DNA of 64,000 bases from Melampsora larici-populina 98AG31 (Eukaryota > Basidiomycota > Pucciniomycetes > Pucciniales > Melampsoraceae), in NCBI RefSeq assembly GCF_000204055.1, contig NW_006768849.1:1-64000 (forward strand), in the 5' to 3' direction. Below the pieces are notes generated by a model. The model was not told the DNA's origin. It did no database searches and was given only the letters and a program-made list of their open reading frames with translations. Shown piece after piece: positions 1 through 13,448 of the stretch. Positions within the stretch are counted from its first letter, which is position 1, and the number at the start of each line of letters is the position of its first letter. The position numbers were made by a program, and so were the translations under genes.

Positions 1-3000
1 ATAGTGGTAAAACTAGGGTAATCTGTTGTTCGAGCGTGAAAGATTGTCTTTGATGTAAGATGTATAGCACCTAAGTTATCACAGTGAAGTTGAGTCGGCT
101 CCTTGATTGTGTACCCTAAAGATGTCATAAGTGTTTGAATCCAAGTTGCTTCTTGTCCAGCTTCCGTAGTCGCACGATACTCTGCCTCGGTACTCGACAA
201 AGCAACAGTTGGCTGGAGGCGGCTTTTCCAGCTGACGGCGCCTCCCAGGAATTTGAAAATGTAACCCGTTGTTGATCGTCGGTTATCTTTGTTGCCAGCC
301 CAGTCAGCATCAGAAAATCCATACGGGCAATTCCAAGATTGATTGCCTGATAGTCCTCCATCTCCTGCATTGTACTCAATGAATAAATGAGTAGTTCCAC
401 GTAAATAACGAAGGACATGTACAAAAGCATTCCAATGCGCCCGAGATGGTCAATCAAGGTGTTGTGATAATACACCAACAGCATATGCTAAGTCGGGGCG
501 GGTGCATTGAGATAAATACATTAACGAACCAACTCCGTTTCGATAAGGTAAGTTTTGAGTTGCGAATTCGGTCATTTCTGAATCGGTGGCGCGTGTGAGC
601 TTAAGGTCGGCGACAAGGGGAGTACTGGCCGGTTTACAGTGAGTCATTCCGAAGCGTTCGAGTACACTTTCGATCATTGCAGGCTGACCTATGGCGTAAG
701 AGAAGTCTGATGTCCTTGAAATTTGAATACCAACAATACAATGAGAGATGCCAAGGTCCTCCATGTCCCAACGACTTGCGATCAGCTTCTTGATGTGGGC
801 GATTTCATTACCGGTGATTGCCATATCATCTACGTGAATGTACATGGCCGAAAATTTAGTTCCATCTTGAGTGATACGTATAAATAAACAAGCGTCTGCC
901 TCCGATTGTCTAAAACCAATAGATAAGAGGTAATCAGTCACATCGTTGCTCCAGTATTTAGCCGACTGCTTCAGTCCATAGATGGTGCTTAGGAGGCATG
1001 CGACCATGTCATCACCGTATATCTCTTTCAGGTTGTCTGGAAGTTCCATATAAATTTCATAATCTAACCGATTGTTGAGAAACGCGCAAATGGCGTCCAT
1101 CGATTCGACAGGCCATCCATTCAATGCAGCGGTGGCAATAAGAAGTCGTAGAGATGCTGGTTTTCCGGTGGGTGAATAGGTTTCATGGTAATCTACACCA
1201 GGCACTTGTGAGAAACCCTTCGCAACATACCTGGCCTTGTATTTGGCAATAGACCCATCAAGGTTTGGTTTAACCTTAAAAACCCATCGGCCTCCTACAA
1301 CAGTCCGATTCTTTGGGCGACGGACAATAGTCCATACCTTCCTTTTGTCAATTGATGCTAGTTCTTTGTTCATGGCAGCTAGCCATTCGTCTTTTTGAGC
1401 TGATTTCATTGCTTGTTTGTAAGTTCTTGGCTCGTCGACTAATCGGACAGTTGGTGTAGTTGCAAAAGCATATGCGTCAACATCATCGCTAGCAATAAAA
1501 GTGTTGATGTCCGCCCAGAAGGTGTTATTCGAAGATGGTGTGTACCGATCGGGTGCTTTTCTATCCCTTGTAGATTTTCGGATAGTCGGTTCGTTGTTGG
1601 TAGGTTGTTCCGCATCTTTTACATTCTCCGAAGGAGGTTCAGACTCCACGGGTGTTTCAGATGGGATAGAGTGAGGCACTGGGACAATATCAGCAACATC
1701 TTTTGGAGGTTCAGACTCCAAATTGATGACTGGATTTATGTCAGGCCGAGGATTATGAAGGAAAGGATAGTCGTCGTCTTCAAGGTTTATTACGGGTTCT
1801 AACCCTGGATTTGACTCTTCAAGTTCATTTAATTCTTTCTTAGAGAATAAGTGATCATACTGAAATTTGATTGATTTTCTAAAAGGGAAAAAATCTTCAC
1901 GGAATTTGACATCGTGGGAGGTAATAATCTTCTTTGATTCGAGATCGTATAGGCGGTAGTTAAAGTTGTCTGTTGCAAATCCAAGTAGTACGGCAGTTCG
2001 AGTGACAGCGTGAAATTTGCCATCTCGTTGACTCTTCCTGACGATGTATTCTACCCCACAACCAAACGTTCGGATATGAGAGACAGAGGGTTTTCTTCCA
2101 TACCATCCTTCAAAAGGCGTCATTAGTCCTTTGTTGTATGCCACAGAAACAGTGCGATTATCAAGGTAAACGGTTGTGTTAACAGCTTCGAAGCAAAAGC
2201 TGGGTGGGACGTTAGAATGTTGAAGTAGTGCCCTTGCTTTGTAAGTAATAGTTTTGTTCGAACGTTCAGCAACACCGTTTTCTTCGGGTGTGTAAGCAGC
2301 GGTTTCATGTAGCCAGATGCCTTGTTCTTTACAGTAAGGTACGAAAAGAGAATTAAAAAATTCAGAACCCTGATCTAAGGTGAAACATTTTACTTTTCGT
2401 TCGCTTTGGCGCTCGGCAAATGAAATGAATGCACATAGTGCGTTGAAAACTGATGTCTTGTCTTTTGATTTCAGGAAGTACACAAAACGCATCCCAGTTA
2501 AATCGTCGGTAAAAAGAATATAGTATAAGAAACCACTGTTTACATATCCTCTGACAATTCCACTTAAGTCTACATGAACATTGTCTAATTTATTTTCAGC
2601 ACGAGGTCGAGTATTGGAGAAAGGGGGTCGTTCACTCTTTGACTTGATACAAGCAATACATTCAACAGGTTTGGAAAAATCAAAGTTCTCAGAAACCCCT
2701 TCGATCATCTTATCCTTAATCATTTTTCGGAGGTAGGCGAAATTCGGGTGACCTAACCGATTGTGAAGATTGAGTAAAGTGTCAGATTGAATGGTTGAGA
2801 TTGAAGATGATTGCTGAGAGGGAATTTGACGTACAGGGCATTCGATCAGCTTGACTATCATGAGGTTGCCTGAAAAGAATCCCCGGAAGAGTGTCTTCTT
2901 GCCGAGAATCAAACTGAAGATATGAGATTTAATTGGATCGATGGAAGGGACAACTCCTTTCTTGATAAGAGCTCCAGCAGCAATCAAGTTCTTGTTGAGA

Positions 3001-4478
3001 TGAGGAACGTATAGTGAGTTTTCAAATTTCATTACGTTTCCGTCAACATCCAATAAGTACGCAGTTCCGATCTTTTGAATTTCAAGTGTATCATTACCAC
3101 CAGCTAAATTGAGCCTTTTGCTGGGATCGGGATTTGGAGTTAAGGAGTTTCGATCAAAATGTTTCAAGTTATTAAACATGTGATGTGACGATCCCGTGTC
3201 AGCTAGTCCGAAAGAATTGCTAGGAACTTTGGCTTGTACGGCTTTGTTGCTGCAGAAGTAGTCGATATGAAATACAGTTGGTTGGCTATCATCAGTCAAG
3301 ACGTTCATCGAGTTCATGGCGTCGGTCAATTCATCAAGCTCATGATCGTTATCAGTTTCTTGTTCGACATTCGATGAGTTTCGATGTTGAAATGTCTTTG
3401 ACTTGCTATTCGATCGTAAGTGGTTTGGAACTTGACCTCTCCATCTGCCTTTCTTGATTAACTCTTGTTGCCATCTGATCTTCTTCTCATGATTCTTGGG
3501 ATTTTCAAAACAGTTGTCTTTGCCATATCTACATACACACCGATCAGCTGTACATTTAGGTCGAGTAGATTGAGTGACACGATTGTTGTTGTTGCGATTG
3601 ACTGAATGAGCTCCTGGTATAAATGATTGATTCTTGTATAAGCTCGAAAATTGCGGTAAGTTTCGAATCTCTTTCTCTTTCTTCAGTATATATTGTTCAA
3701 CTCCATCATATGTTAAAGGGTTCACCATATCAAAGACGTTAGATAAGATGAATTGATTGTTATGATGAAGAGATTTAATAAGTCTTCTTGCCAGTTGCCC
3801 ATCATTAAGATCTCCTCCTGCTAACATTAATTCATCTTTCAATTCTCTAAATTTCGCTAAGTGAGCTTCTAAAGTTGTGCGATTATCTTGGCGGAATTCA
3901 TCTAATTCATTGTCAAGTTGAAATCGGGCAGCTTCTGATACTGGAGCTTTATTCTCTCTAACAATCTTCCATAATTTTGACGGTTCATATTCAATATCCA
4001 CTTCCCCATCAACTTTAATTTGAAGTTTGGATTCAACAAAGGCTGAAGTAGAGGGGTCCATCCGATTGATCAAGAAATTCGTAAGACATTCCTTGTTAGC
4101 GAGATGTTCTTCAACAGTTATGTCGTCGGGTTGATTGGCTGAGGTAAGATATTGATCAAGGCATAGATGCCTCAGAGATCGTTTGATTCCAATGGCCCAA
4201 TGAGTGTAGTTATTCTTTCCAAGAATAACAGTGGCTGATATTTTACTTAAGTTGAAATTTAGGGCGATTGCGAATTCTTTTTGAGTAGTGGGTATGGTTT
4301 GATTAGATGGAGTAGTCATGATGGCAGGTGGTTTGTTTTGAACAGTGTGATTCGAATTGAAAGACTTTTCAGAAGAGCTCGATGGGGAATTTTCTCGATT
4401 ATCAAGATCAGTTAGAAGATCGTCGGTGGGATCGGCAGAAGAGTTTGTAGGTGAAGGTGCGTCGACTGGTGAGGACAT
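1..4478 (-). pseudogene. copia gag-pol polyprotein with a premature stop
   Basis: The main open frame is 1,342 codons, from ATG at 4478 to a TGA at 450-452. Residues of about 70-390 are a UBN2-type gag. A protease motif (ADTGSSHHMF) follows, then the HHCC zinc region of integrase (HNRLGHPN with CIAC), the integrase core, and an RT with YKARYVAKGFSQ and the catalytic HVDD. After the TGA the same frame continues without a shift into RNase H (SDADWAGN, STEAEYRA, HCDN). The stop therefore cuts the protein before RNase H. The most economical explanation is CGA to TGA, an Arg codon in family members. The copy is probably non-autonomous. The RNase H reading loses family resemblance at about position 30. 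Confidence 0.85.
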
Positions 4479-4516
4479 ATAAGAGGGTTATGAATCGAGT
4501 TATTCTCTCGCTACCA

Positions 4517-5011
4517 TGAGAGAATCTATATAAACTCGAGACTCCTTATAAAGGAAGTCTTATAACACCAGAAATCGGGTGTAAGTCTTTTATGGCTCTG
4601 AACACCAAAGACTATAACAAGAACACACCTTATAACACCAGAAATCAGGTGTAAGTCTTTTATGGCTCTGAACACCAAAGACTATAACAAGAACACACCT
4701 AAATAGGTGGAAAGAAACAAGAACAGGAAGTCTAGACAACATGGTTATAGTAGAAATGAAGTCAACAACAGTTATTCGGATTTGAGTATGATGTGAGAAG
4801 AGAAAGACTCACACGCCAGTTTTCCTCAGTGAACTGATGAGGAAAACGTGGCGCGGTTGGTGGCGTTAGTTTCTATTTATATGTGATACTATGATGATAA
4901 TTAAAGTTAGGTTTGGTTTCAGGTCATGTATTGTATTGGTTGAATTGTACCGTGTTGATTGAACTGTACCGAGTTGGTTGTCGTGTTTGAAATGATAACT
5001 GTATTCTTACA
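4517..5011 (-). repeat. copia 5' LTR (about 495 bp) with adjacent PBS
   Basis: On the minus strand the LTR starts TGTAAGAATACAG at 5011 and ends CTCTCA at 4517. The next bases, TGGTAGCGAGAG, are placed and begin like a tRNA-primed copia primer-binding site (TGG complementing the CCA end). The LTR contains a 70-bp tandem duplication (4559-4628 and 4629-4698, one visible mismatch). A TATATA motif lies at about 4528. Confidence 0.75.
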
Positions 5012-5213
5012 CAATCCTTAAAACCTATAAGTAGAAAAAATACAATGAAGTACAAAATCTCAAGACAAACACATCAAGCATCATATAAAAAAATCCATAC
5101 AGAAGGCGTCATTTTTTTTGTAATTCTGTCAACTTAATTCTTTCAATCAAAACCCAAAGAAAAAAAGAGATGAAAATAATAAAAGAATAAACAAAGATTG
5201 ATTGATTGATTGA

Positions 5214-8200
5214 TTAGCTTCCATTTCCATTTGTCGAATTTAATAATCCAGCTGATTTTAACATTTCTTCATAACAATTAGCTCTTGCAGATTCCATTTC
5301 TAATTTCCGTTTAGTAGACCTAAAGAAAGAAAAGAAAAAATAAATCAATCAAACGTTTCCATAGAAACACACAAAAAATCAATCCAACCCAACCAAAACC
5401 AAGAAAAAAAAAGACTGACCCTAATTGAGTGACTAATCTACCTTTTTCTTCTGCCATTTTTTTCAAATCTTCTACAATCGCTTCAAAAGCTTGACCAACA
5501 GGTAATTGAATATCATTATACATTTTATCTAATTCTTCATTAAAGGCTTCATATAAATGACAATTTTCAACTTCCAAAGAATTATGTAATGATTGAATTA
5601 ACTTAGATGAAGTTTCAGATTGAATCAATTCATTTTTAGTTTTGGTCAATTCGATTTGTGACTATTTGAAAAAAGGGAAGAAAACATTAGAACAATCCTT
5701 GACCAGATTCTTTGGAGGATGAAAGAAAAGTGAGCAACAAACTGATTGAAAGATTTCTTGATATTCCTGTATTAATCCTCTCATTTCTTCTATCTGATTG
5801 GTTCCAATCTTTAACGAATCTTCCATTCCATCTAAACCTTTTTTAATTCCACTCATACAATCTTCTTTAGTAGCCATCGGTTGTGATACTAATGCCATCA
5901 ACTATTACAAAGATAAACCTAAGATTAGTGAAGAGATCTTACATGGTCAATCAAAAAAAAGTCAAACTGAACTTGTGCTTTTCGTGGTGAGCGTGGTATT
6001 GTACTCGTATTACTCTCATTGATATTCATATTAAGACTCTTCAATCGTGACAGATAACCTTTCATTTCTTTGATTTTACCATGCATGTTCCTGAACTGAA
6101 CAATATTATACCCCACACCGGAAAATGAAGATCATTAGTACAACGTACAAAAACCATCATGTAGAGAATCTAACACACCAGATCTTCGGTCCCATCTACA
6201 TCTTCCAATATGACTTCTTTCAAATCTTCAATATCCATCTTCTCATTCTCTTTATTCCTCCTCCTTCTCACAAGTACTTTCCTTTCTTCTCTCCTACGCT
6301 CAGCACTAGGACTTCTCTGTTCAACCTTCTTTAAGTGATTCCGGATCGATAAGATGGGTGAAATGCCCGGTAGTTCTTCTTCTCTCTTCCTCTCCATACC
6401 TGCTACTCTTTTAATTGTTTGTGTCACTTCTTCTTCTCCAACATCTTCACCTTGATAAACATTCAAAGAAGAAATATCATCCATTGATCTAGTTCTCTTC
6501 CCAATACTCGATGCCGATACATTTCTTGATTGTACCCGTGAGACTATTTGTCTAGGACCACGTAACTTCCTAGGGGTCTCAATCTCTTCATCTTCATCTT
6601 CGTCATCTTCTCTTCCTCCACAAGAAGAACTTAGTCCACTAACACTCGATCCATCATCTGATCCGTTTCCTTCTTCCTCTTCCTCTTCCTCTTCTCCTTC
6701 TTCATCTTCTTCCACTACTCCACACCTTCTTTCTGTTTCGTCTCTCAACGCAAGACTTCTCTGTTTTCCTTTGATCGTACTTCGAGAGGGGCTGGGAGGA
6801 TCTCCCTGGAAGTCGCTTCCTTCTCCTTGTTCTTCATACAATGATGGATTTGAGTCACTCTTTTTCATTTTCTCTCCTACAATCGTATATTCTTGATCAT
6901 CCTCTGGCATCACGTCCATTTCTCCTTTGTTATGTAGAAACCAAACCGGTCCCCCCGGTGACTTGACGGCTGCGTTAGGAAAATCAGGTATTGTAGGTAC
7001 AGCAGGTACTTTGGATGATGTAGGTCGGGTGGTCACTGATCTTGTGCGAGTGAGCGGGGCATTCGGATTTCCGAACAAGCGTTGCGCTCCGGTATTGCTA
7101 TTGACACTTGTTGCCGTGCTACTACTGGCTGCTCGGGATCGGAAACCTCGAGAAGGTGATGAAACCGAAGCTGGACGATTTGTAGAGGATGAATAGGGAC
7201 GACTGGGAATATCGGCCATTTTGTAAAGTTCGACTACCAAGAGATAAGACAAGATAAGTTTCACAGCTATAGGGCAGAAGGGAAAGAGCTAAATCCGGAG
7301 AGAATGAAGAGAAAATGGGATTTAACTGATTCGAATGACAAGACTGCTCAATGCCTCTGTTTTGAGGACGACGCTTTCTTGGTCGTTGGTGGCATCGGAC
7401 ACCTCAAACTCGTAACCTGGTTTTGTTCTTAGGCTTACAACACAATCTGGATCATCCGGGTCATTGAAGCTCGCTCGAATGATGACCATAGGTGGAAGAG
7501 CCAGATCAGGCTCGGGATTAAATGGAAGTGGATCAACTGAATCAGTTCCGACCAATTGAAGCACAACTCGATGCTATGGAAAAACAAACGACGATGGAGT
7601 CAGTGGAAAAGAACATAAATGAAGAGAGTTATAGGTCGACTGACTTTTCGTTGCTCTGACATGTATGTCCGCTTGTCATAAAGATTCCAATAATTTTCAA
7701 TTGTCCCATGTCCTTCAGGTTCAGATAAGAATTTAGTACGCATGACTGTTGATCTATCTTCGACTGCCTTTACCAATGCTTGGGCTTTGCGTAAGTTGCC
7801 CAAAAATCGGTCTCGTTCGGCGAGACATGCGAGCTGAGAGGTGTGATGAGTCCTGGATGATAGACTATGACTATGATGATGAGATGCACCAAGTACATGG
7901 GATGAAGGTGGGTGAAAAGAGAGTGAATGACTCTTTTCATGAGCAGGTGAGGAGGGCGCGCAGACGAGATAGTGTCGCAAAGGACGATCGGACCATCGAT
8001 CTGAGACATCTTGCGGCGGGCGCGTGAGGAAAAGATCAAACCCAACCTCCCCACCTGGTCCACCACCACCGATCCCATTTGATGCGATCACATCATGCAC
8101 ATCGATCAAACCCTTGAACCGCATGCTACCCTTTCTGAGCTTGCTGGGGGTACCATGATGATTAGAGCCACCCAATGATTTGGCAAGGAAATCAGTACCA

Positions 8201-9820
8201 CCGCTTACCACTGAATTCAAAGATGAAGGCGCCTTTGATTTCTTCATGGCTACTGTTAACCGATCCAAGTCATCTAAGCCGGCTAGAATCCGACCACTGA
8301 GACTGTTATGTGGTTTCTTCGCAATCACGATGGTATCATTGAATAGGAAGAGAGTGCAATGTAGGACGGTAGAAGTCGTAGCATCGGCAAAGACATCGAG
8401 AACGTCGATGGAATCAATAAAGTGTCGACCAGGTTTGACAAGGATTGCAGGGAAATGATCGATTGCGCGAGAGAGACCCCACATCGTGGCTGCCTTGATA
8501 AGGTGATCATCCAGCTCACAGATCGCAAGGCGATTACAAGTTGTGATGGAATCCAAAAGACCTGATCGGGATGGATCACCTGATGACATTTTCTTCAATA
8601 TCTCTGTTTAGATTTGAAACAAAAATGGAAGTATCCAAGGGTAAGAGATCATCCAACACTAAACTGGTATTTGAAATTCTTTTTGAGCGCTTCAAGGATG
8701 ATTGTGATAAAGTAAATCACATACGCTCGAATATCAAGATGTATCTCGTGACTCTTTGAACTGGTTCCATCAAAAGTTCTCGAAGGCCTACTCGACCCAT
8801 TCCTTCATCGTACATGGCTTCCTTTGTCCTCTCACAGAATTGACGGAATCCATCAGTTCTTTTGAGCTTCTGTTCGGTTTCTTTGATTGTATCATAACTA
8901 CCTAGATAGTCACGATAAGGACGTTGAATATGAAGTAATTCGGACGCTATCTCTTCTGACCAGCTGTGCTGAGCAGTTGCAGGATCAGCTTTTTGTAGGA
9001 TTTCAAGAGATCGTTCCAGTACAGCGAGTAAGTTGGTACTGGCTTTCACTAAGGATTCGATTTTTCCAAACATGGTTGTTGCTTCATATTTTTCGATGAT
9101 CTTGGTGTGCTTTGCACTTGAAAATTGACGTAGAGGAACTCCATATGACTGATTGAGAGCAGTGATTCGTCTGAGATATGTTCGTTCGGTGATCACTAAT
9201 TCGGTAAAGAGGGCTAGGATAGCCTTGTGGTCAGTCTCGGGACGCGAGGTTGCCTGAAGATGATAGGATGATCAAAAATCAACGTCTTGAAAGTGAACTA
9301 TCTAGAAGGTTTTGAAGGATACGAACATGATTAAGAGCAGCTGTAAGAGATTTGGTGTGAGGAAATGGTGTGCTTGATGAACCTGGTTGTTGAGTGGGTA
9401 CGAATGGATCGAGACGATCACCTAATGAACGCAAAAAGGTGACGAGTTCTGAAGTGTAATGAGAAGGAAGAAAAAGAAAGGTGAGTGTATGCGTCCAAGA
9501 TTAGGTCAAGCGTTTCAAGCATTCAACTAAACAAACTCACCAGGAGGAACCTGCCATCCTTCACCAGGATCGGTACCACCGCCCATACCTTCGACCACCA
9601 CATCGACCAAAGTAGATTTAGTTGTAGTAGGAGGATGATTACCAATAGGAATCAAAGGATTTAATTTAGATAAAGCTAAGAGTGAAGGTTTAGATTGAGT
9701 AGTTTGAATTGAATTGATAGATGGAAAATGAGATAGATTGGGAGTCGAAGCAGCAAAGCTTGAGATTGGAATTCTTCTCCTACTTTGATAAGGTGAGACG
9801 GGTTGACGATGATAATCCAT
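5214..9820 (-). CDS. Dbl-homology Rho guanine nucleotide exchange factor with PH-like region and C-terminal coiled coil
   Basis: Predicted activator of a Rho/Cdc42-type GTPase at the cell cortex. Ten exons stay in frame (9820-9541, 9448-9327, 9253-8725, 8603-7645, 7573-7327, 7233-6179, 6095-5943, 5901-5743, 5661-5420, 5319-5214) and give about 1,283 residues. The start is ATG at 9820; an upstream in-frame ATG has no support. The DH domain opens with ELVITERTYLRRI and ends with the hallmark LLMEPVQRVTRY. A split PH-like region follows (HCTLFLFNDTIVIAKK, then KGLIDVHDVI). The rest is Ser- and acid-rich with a coiled-coil tail. The weak point is the fifth intron (7326-7234, donor GTTAAA). Without it, the RhoGEF stops at 7322 and a second gene starts at ATG 7219. 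The matching splice phase and only about 100 bp between the two halves favour one gene. The C-terminal half alone was not recognised. Confidence 0.75.
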
Positions 9821-11956
9821 TGAGAATGTCGAGATATCGAAATCGACAGAATGAATGAATGAAAATGAACCACTCAAACAATCAAGAGCAGCTTCAAAGT
9901 AACTGGACTGATAGTAATACCCGAATCGAATCAGAGCCGGTACCGAGTTCAATAATTATTCGAGTGGCACTGGCACTGGCACTTCACTTGAAGTTGAGGG
10001 AGAAGAGGAAGACTTCTCTTTGAAAGGCCATTTAACCTACTATTGATGATTTGATTCAGGTTTGGAAAATTCGAGTTCTGGAGAATTTACAAGCGAACGC
10101 GGCATACATCGTACATCCCTCACAAAAGACTCCTTTTGATAAAGGAAGATCTGCTTAGACATTGAATGGGCCGGGGAAACACCTTCCATTTCTTCAACTT
10201 ATTTCCTCTCAGCATGAACGGATCTAAACAGGAAATCTGAGGGAAATGAAATGGGAGTTTTTCGTTTGAGTAGTTACTCTTCCACCCCTTTAAGCTCTGT
10301 CATCATCGAATTATAGGAGAAGATTTCTTGGGGACTCGGAGTAGAAGTTTATGAGCTGCCCTCGGCGACATGCAAAAACAGACCTGTCCCGAGCCAGAGG
10401 TATATTTGCTTTAGAAAGCGGGATTAGAGGAAATCTTATAATTCCCTATATAAATATAAGATAGGCCTTGTTAAATAGCAAACCTTTCAAAGGATGGGTC
10501 TACATTGCGCGGCCGCAGCCTTTTTCGAGGGTGCGGACGCGGTTTGTTAAGCTCAGCTCTACACAAAGCATCGAGGATTCTGACTTCATCTATCCGATTC
10601 TCGGGTGATGAGATGATTGTAGAGTGACAAAGCCCGCTTAGTCAAGCTAAGTGATACATTCTTCTGTAGAACTTGAAAGAATCCTGCACAACCGAAAATT
10701 TGATTTGCTCAAACACCCAAACTGGAGCCTAAATCTTTCGAACTCCGTGTTCCTATTTTGAGGAATCTGTTGTAAGCTTCACTGAAGCCCTAAAAGCCTA
10801 GAACACTCTTCCGTCTCACCTTCGTCATTTGGAACTCCGTATTTTGTGCTGAAGTGTAGTGAATCTGCGGATTACCTGGCGCGTCTCGCGACTCGCAGGA
10901 TCAGGAATTCCTGATGTTTGATTGTGATCAAACCTCATATGACCCACCAGTTTTGTATCATCAATGAGTATGTCGACATGTGGCGCATTCTTGACAAGCT
11001 TAGGTGTAACAGAAAGAGCGCGTTCGGCATCTGGAGCACCGAGTTTGAGATCACACAGCATGCCCGGCCCGTTCCCGTGTGATCTATAGATAATTTATTG
11101 CGACTTTACTTAGGTTGTGGAGTATTTTGAAGCGTTTGATGGTCAGACTCAGATTTGCTTTCCTTTACTATGCTGTGTTCTTGTCGAATAATTAGTATTG
11201 ATTAAGTGATACCTTCTCCAAAAAGTATTTCGTGATTGTTGGAACAAATTCCCCGTAGATTGGACCGAGCCTTGGTTGGTAAATCTGAGTAAAGAAGGCT
11301 GTCTTGCGGTGTATATGTTTCCTCGATTTGTTTGATGTTTTGAATACTACACAATAGCATAGCAATTCACAGCTAGTATTTATCTTGTACCCAGAGTCAG
11401 ATATATGCAAGTATCTCATTAAACTGATTTGATCTGCTTCAGGCGGAGCAAAACACATCCCAGTGATTCAATATCAAGGAGTTTGTCGCACATTTCTTCA
11501 AAATTTACGCTTTACCAATCTTGAGGCGCATTGTGCGATGTGATACATATTTCTAACACCTCGCATGAGAATAAAGAAACTTGCTAGAGTGGTTGATTGC
11601 GGGGATGTGATCAATGATCATGTGTGTAAACACAGCCTCAACACAGCGGAAGTAAGAACACCGGGACTCGGCGGCAGGTGGACTTTGACAGATTCATGAA
11701 CGAGGTGAGAAAGAGACACCGAAAGAGATCACATATTTAAATGGTGTTCTTTACGAGGGATTGCAACGACTACCGTTATCCGTTCGAGCGTCGCACCTCT
11801 GGCCGTTCTTTTCCCTCACGAGCTCTACAGACTTTCACCTATTTTCGAACGTCCCTCAAGTCTGATTTGCCCTGGCACTTTCAACGCAAGCTTGAAAACT
11901 CCGAGTAACGCTTCCGCATCTGTCCACATCGTACATTCAAACTTACACTTCAAAGA
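9821..11956. other. intergenic region between two divergent genes
   Basis: About 2.1 kb separates the divergent starts of the RhoGEF (minus) and acyltransferase (plus) genes and must hold both promoters. A TATA-like stretch lies at about 10448-10460 and an AT-rich one (catatttaaatgg) at about 11732. A GC-rich patch with a NotI-type octamer is at about 10510. Two minus-strand open frames of 78 and 88 codons (10825-11061, 11192-11458) have no recognisable domain and are not called. Confidence 0.4.
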
Positions 11957-13448
11957 ATGTTACTTGACTCGTTGCTGAAGACATTTTGGCAGCCAGAAGA
12001 AGTGATATCATGTCAAGCGCCCTCTTTCTATGGCATCGTAGTTCGATTAATCCCACTATGGATTCAATGTTCTCTGTTACACCCGCATTTTTGTAAATCT
12101 TCGATATCACGCTGGATCAGGTTATTACTCACTCCCTTGAACGTGTGCATCTTGATCACGATACCTATCGATTACTGTTTTTTACCTTTGACGAAGAGCG
12201 GAGTGTCGAATTTAGCATTGGCTGTTTGGGGCTTCCATCTTGCTACGAAATCTCTCGAGTGGGGTATCACCAACGGATACTGGGCTGGAAAATATTGGAA
12301 TAAACCTACTTCGGACTCCTCACCGACGCCTACACCATCAGCACCAGGCGCGTCTACGGAAGCGAACAGTTGGACTGAAATCGCTTCATGGACCACGCGA
12401 CAATTTTTTTCGTGAGTTTTTCGAAATCGTTTTTACTTCTTGCTACATTGCATATTTGTTAACTTTTTCGTCGCGGTCATTTCCTAAATCCAAAGCTACC
12501 GAGGCTACCAGTATGGTTGGGGAATAAAACTTCAGCACAAGGTTCCAACCGTGTTTGACTTGATTCAAAGGTTGATTGTTGACAACTGCGTGCGAGCCAT
12601 TTCAATCGCATTTATAATGACGGCACGAGACAAAGGCTCTCCCAATCAAGTTTTGGCTATCATTGGCTTACCAGACTTTCCTTTGCGATCATTACTGGCT
12701 GAAGGTTTATCAACACTGTCTTTTGGATTTCTCTTGATATGCGGTGTAGAGGCCCTATTCTGCCGGTACGGCTTGATCTGCCACCTAGTTCATTGGATTG
12801 GAGGCTTTGTGCAAATACCTAAATTGATCTTGGACTTGTGCGATCCGAGCCGTTTTCAACACGCCTTTAACTCTCCTCACACGTCCACTTCCCTGAGCTG
12901 GTTCTGGGGAAAGGCATGGCATCAATTCTTTAGAAGAGACTTCTTGATGTGCGGTGGTGTCCCTGCAAGCGCTCTGGCCAAAAAGCTTGGTGGTGGATTG
13001 AAGGTTCAAAGGATCTGCGGACTTTTTGGTTGCTTTTTTATTAGCGGTGTAATGCATGAATTCAGTAAGGAGAATTAATCTTCTCAGAATCCACTGCGAT
13101 GATATACTGACTCTGCCCATTTCATCTTTGAAATGATTTTTATCAGCTGCACATGCCATTGCACGCAAGCCACATCCTTTCCCTCACTTCTACTTTAAGG
13201 AGTTTCCGGCTGCATTCGTATATTTCCTTGTACAACCAATAGGGATCATCTTGGAACCATACATCATCCCCCACATACCTCGCAAACTCGGAGGAGGATG
13301 GCTTTGGGTTCTGATATTCACTCTTTTGACTGCCACACCTTTTTCGAAACAATATGCCTACAACTTCAGGCTGATTGACGATGGGTACAAACCTGTGGAC
13401 GAATGGAATGTTGCAACTGTCTTACTGGGAAGTTTCCAAAAGCGTTGA
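11957..13448 (+). CDS. wax synthase-like membrane-bound O-acyltransferase
   Basis: Predicted integral ER-membrane acyltransferase that moves an acyl chain from acyl-CoA to a lipid alcohol or other hydroxyl group; the substrate cannot be told. Three exons (11957-12411, 12496-13064, 13147-13448) with GT-AG introns keep phase and give about 441 residues. The wax-synthase signature is clear: YRGYQYGWGIK at the start of exon 2, FWGKAWHQFFRRDF in mid-protein, and the invariant His in SGVMHEF at the exon 2/3 junction. Several hydrophobic helices span the protein. The length is usual for the fungal wax-synthase-domain family, which also includes enzymes of secondary metabolism. The frame is intact and neighbours give no pathway hint. 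Confidence 0.85.

Larger units (their letters stand above)
1..5011 (-). mobile_element. Ty1/copia LTR retrotransposon, cut by window edge
   Basis: The element runs leftwards: its 5' LTR is at 4517-5011, a primer-binding site follows at about 4509-4516, and gag-pol fills 4478-1. The pol order protease, integrase, reverse transcriptase, RNase H is that of Pseudoviridae. The 3' LTR lies outside the window or is lost, because the RNase H reading breaks off near position 1. The five bases after the LTR (5012-5016) would be one copy of the target duplication; the partner is not visible. The insertion lies about 200 bp downstream of the RhoGEF stop codon. Confidence 0.85.

Noticed and set aside
10825..11458. 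Two minus-strand open frames of 78 and 88 codons between RhoGEF and acyltransferase
   Set aside because: No domain, no splice partners, and they lie in the shared promoter region.
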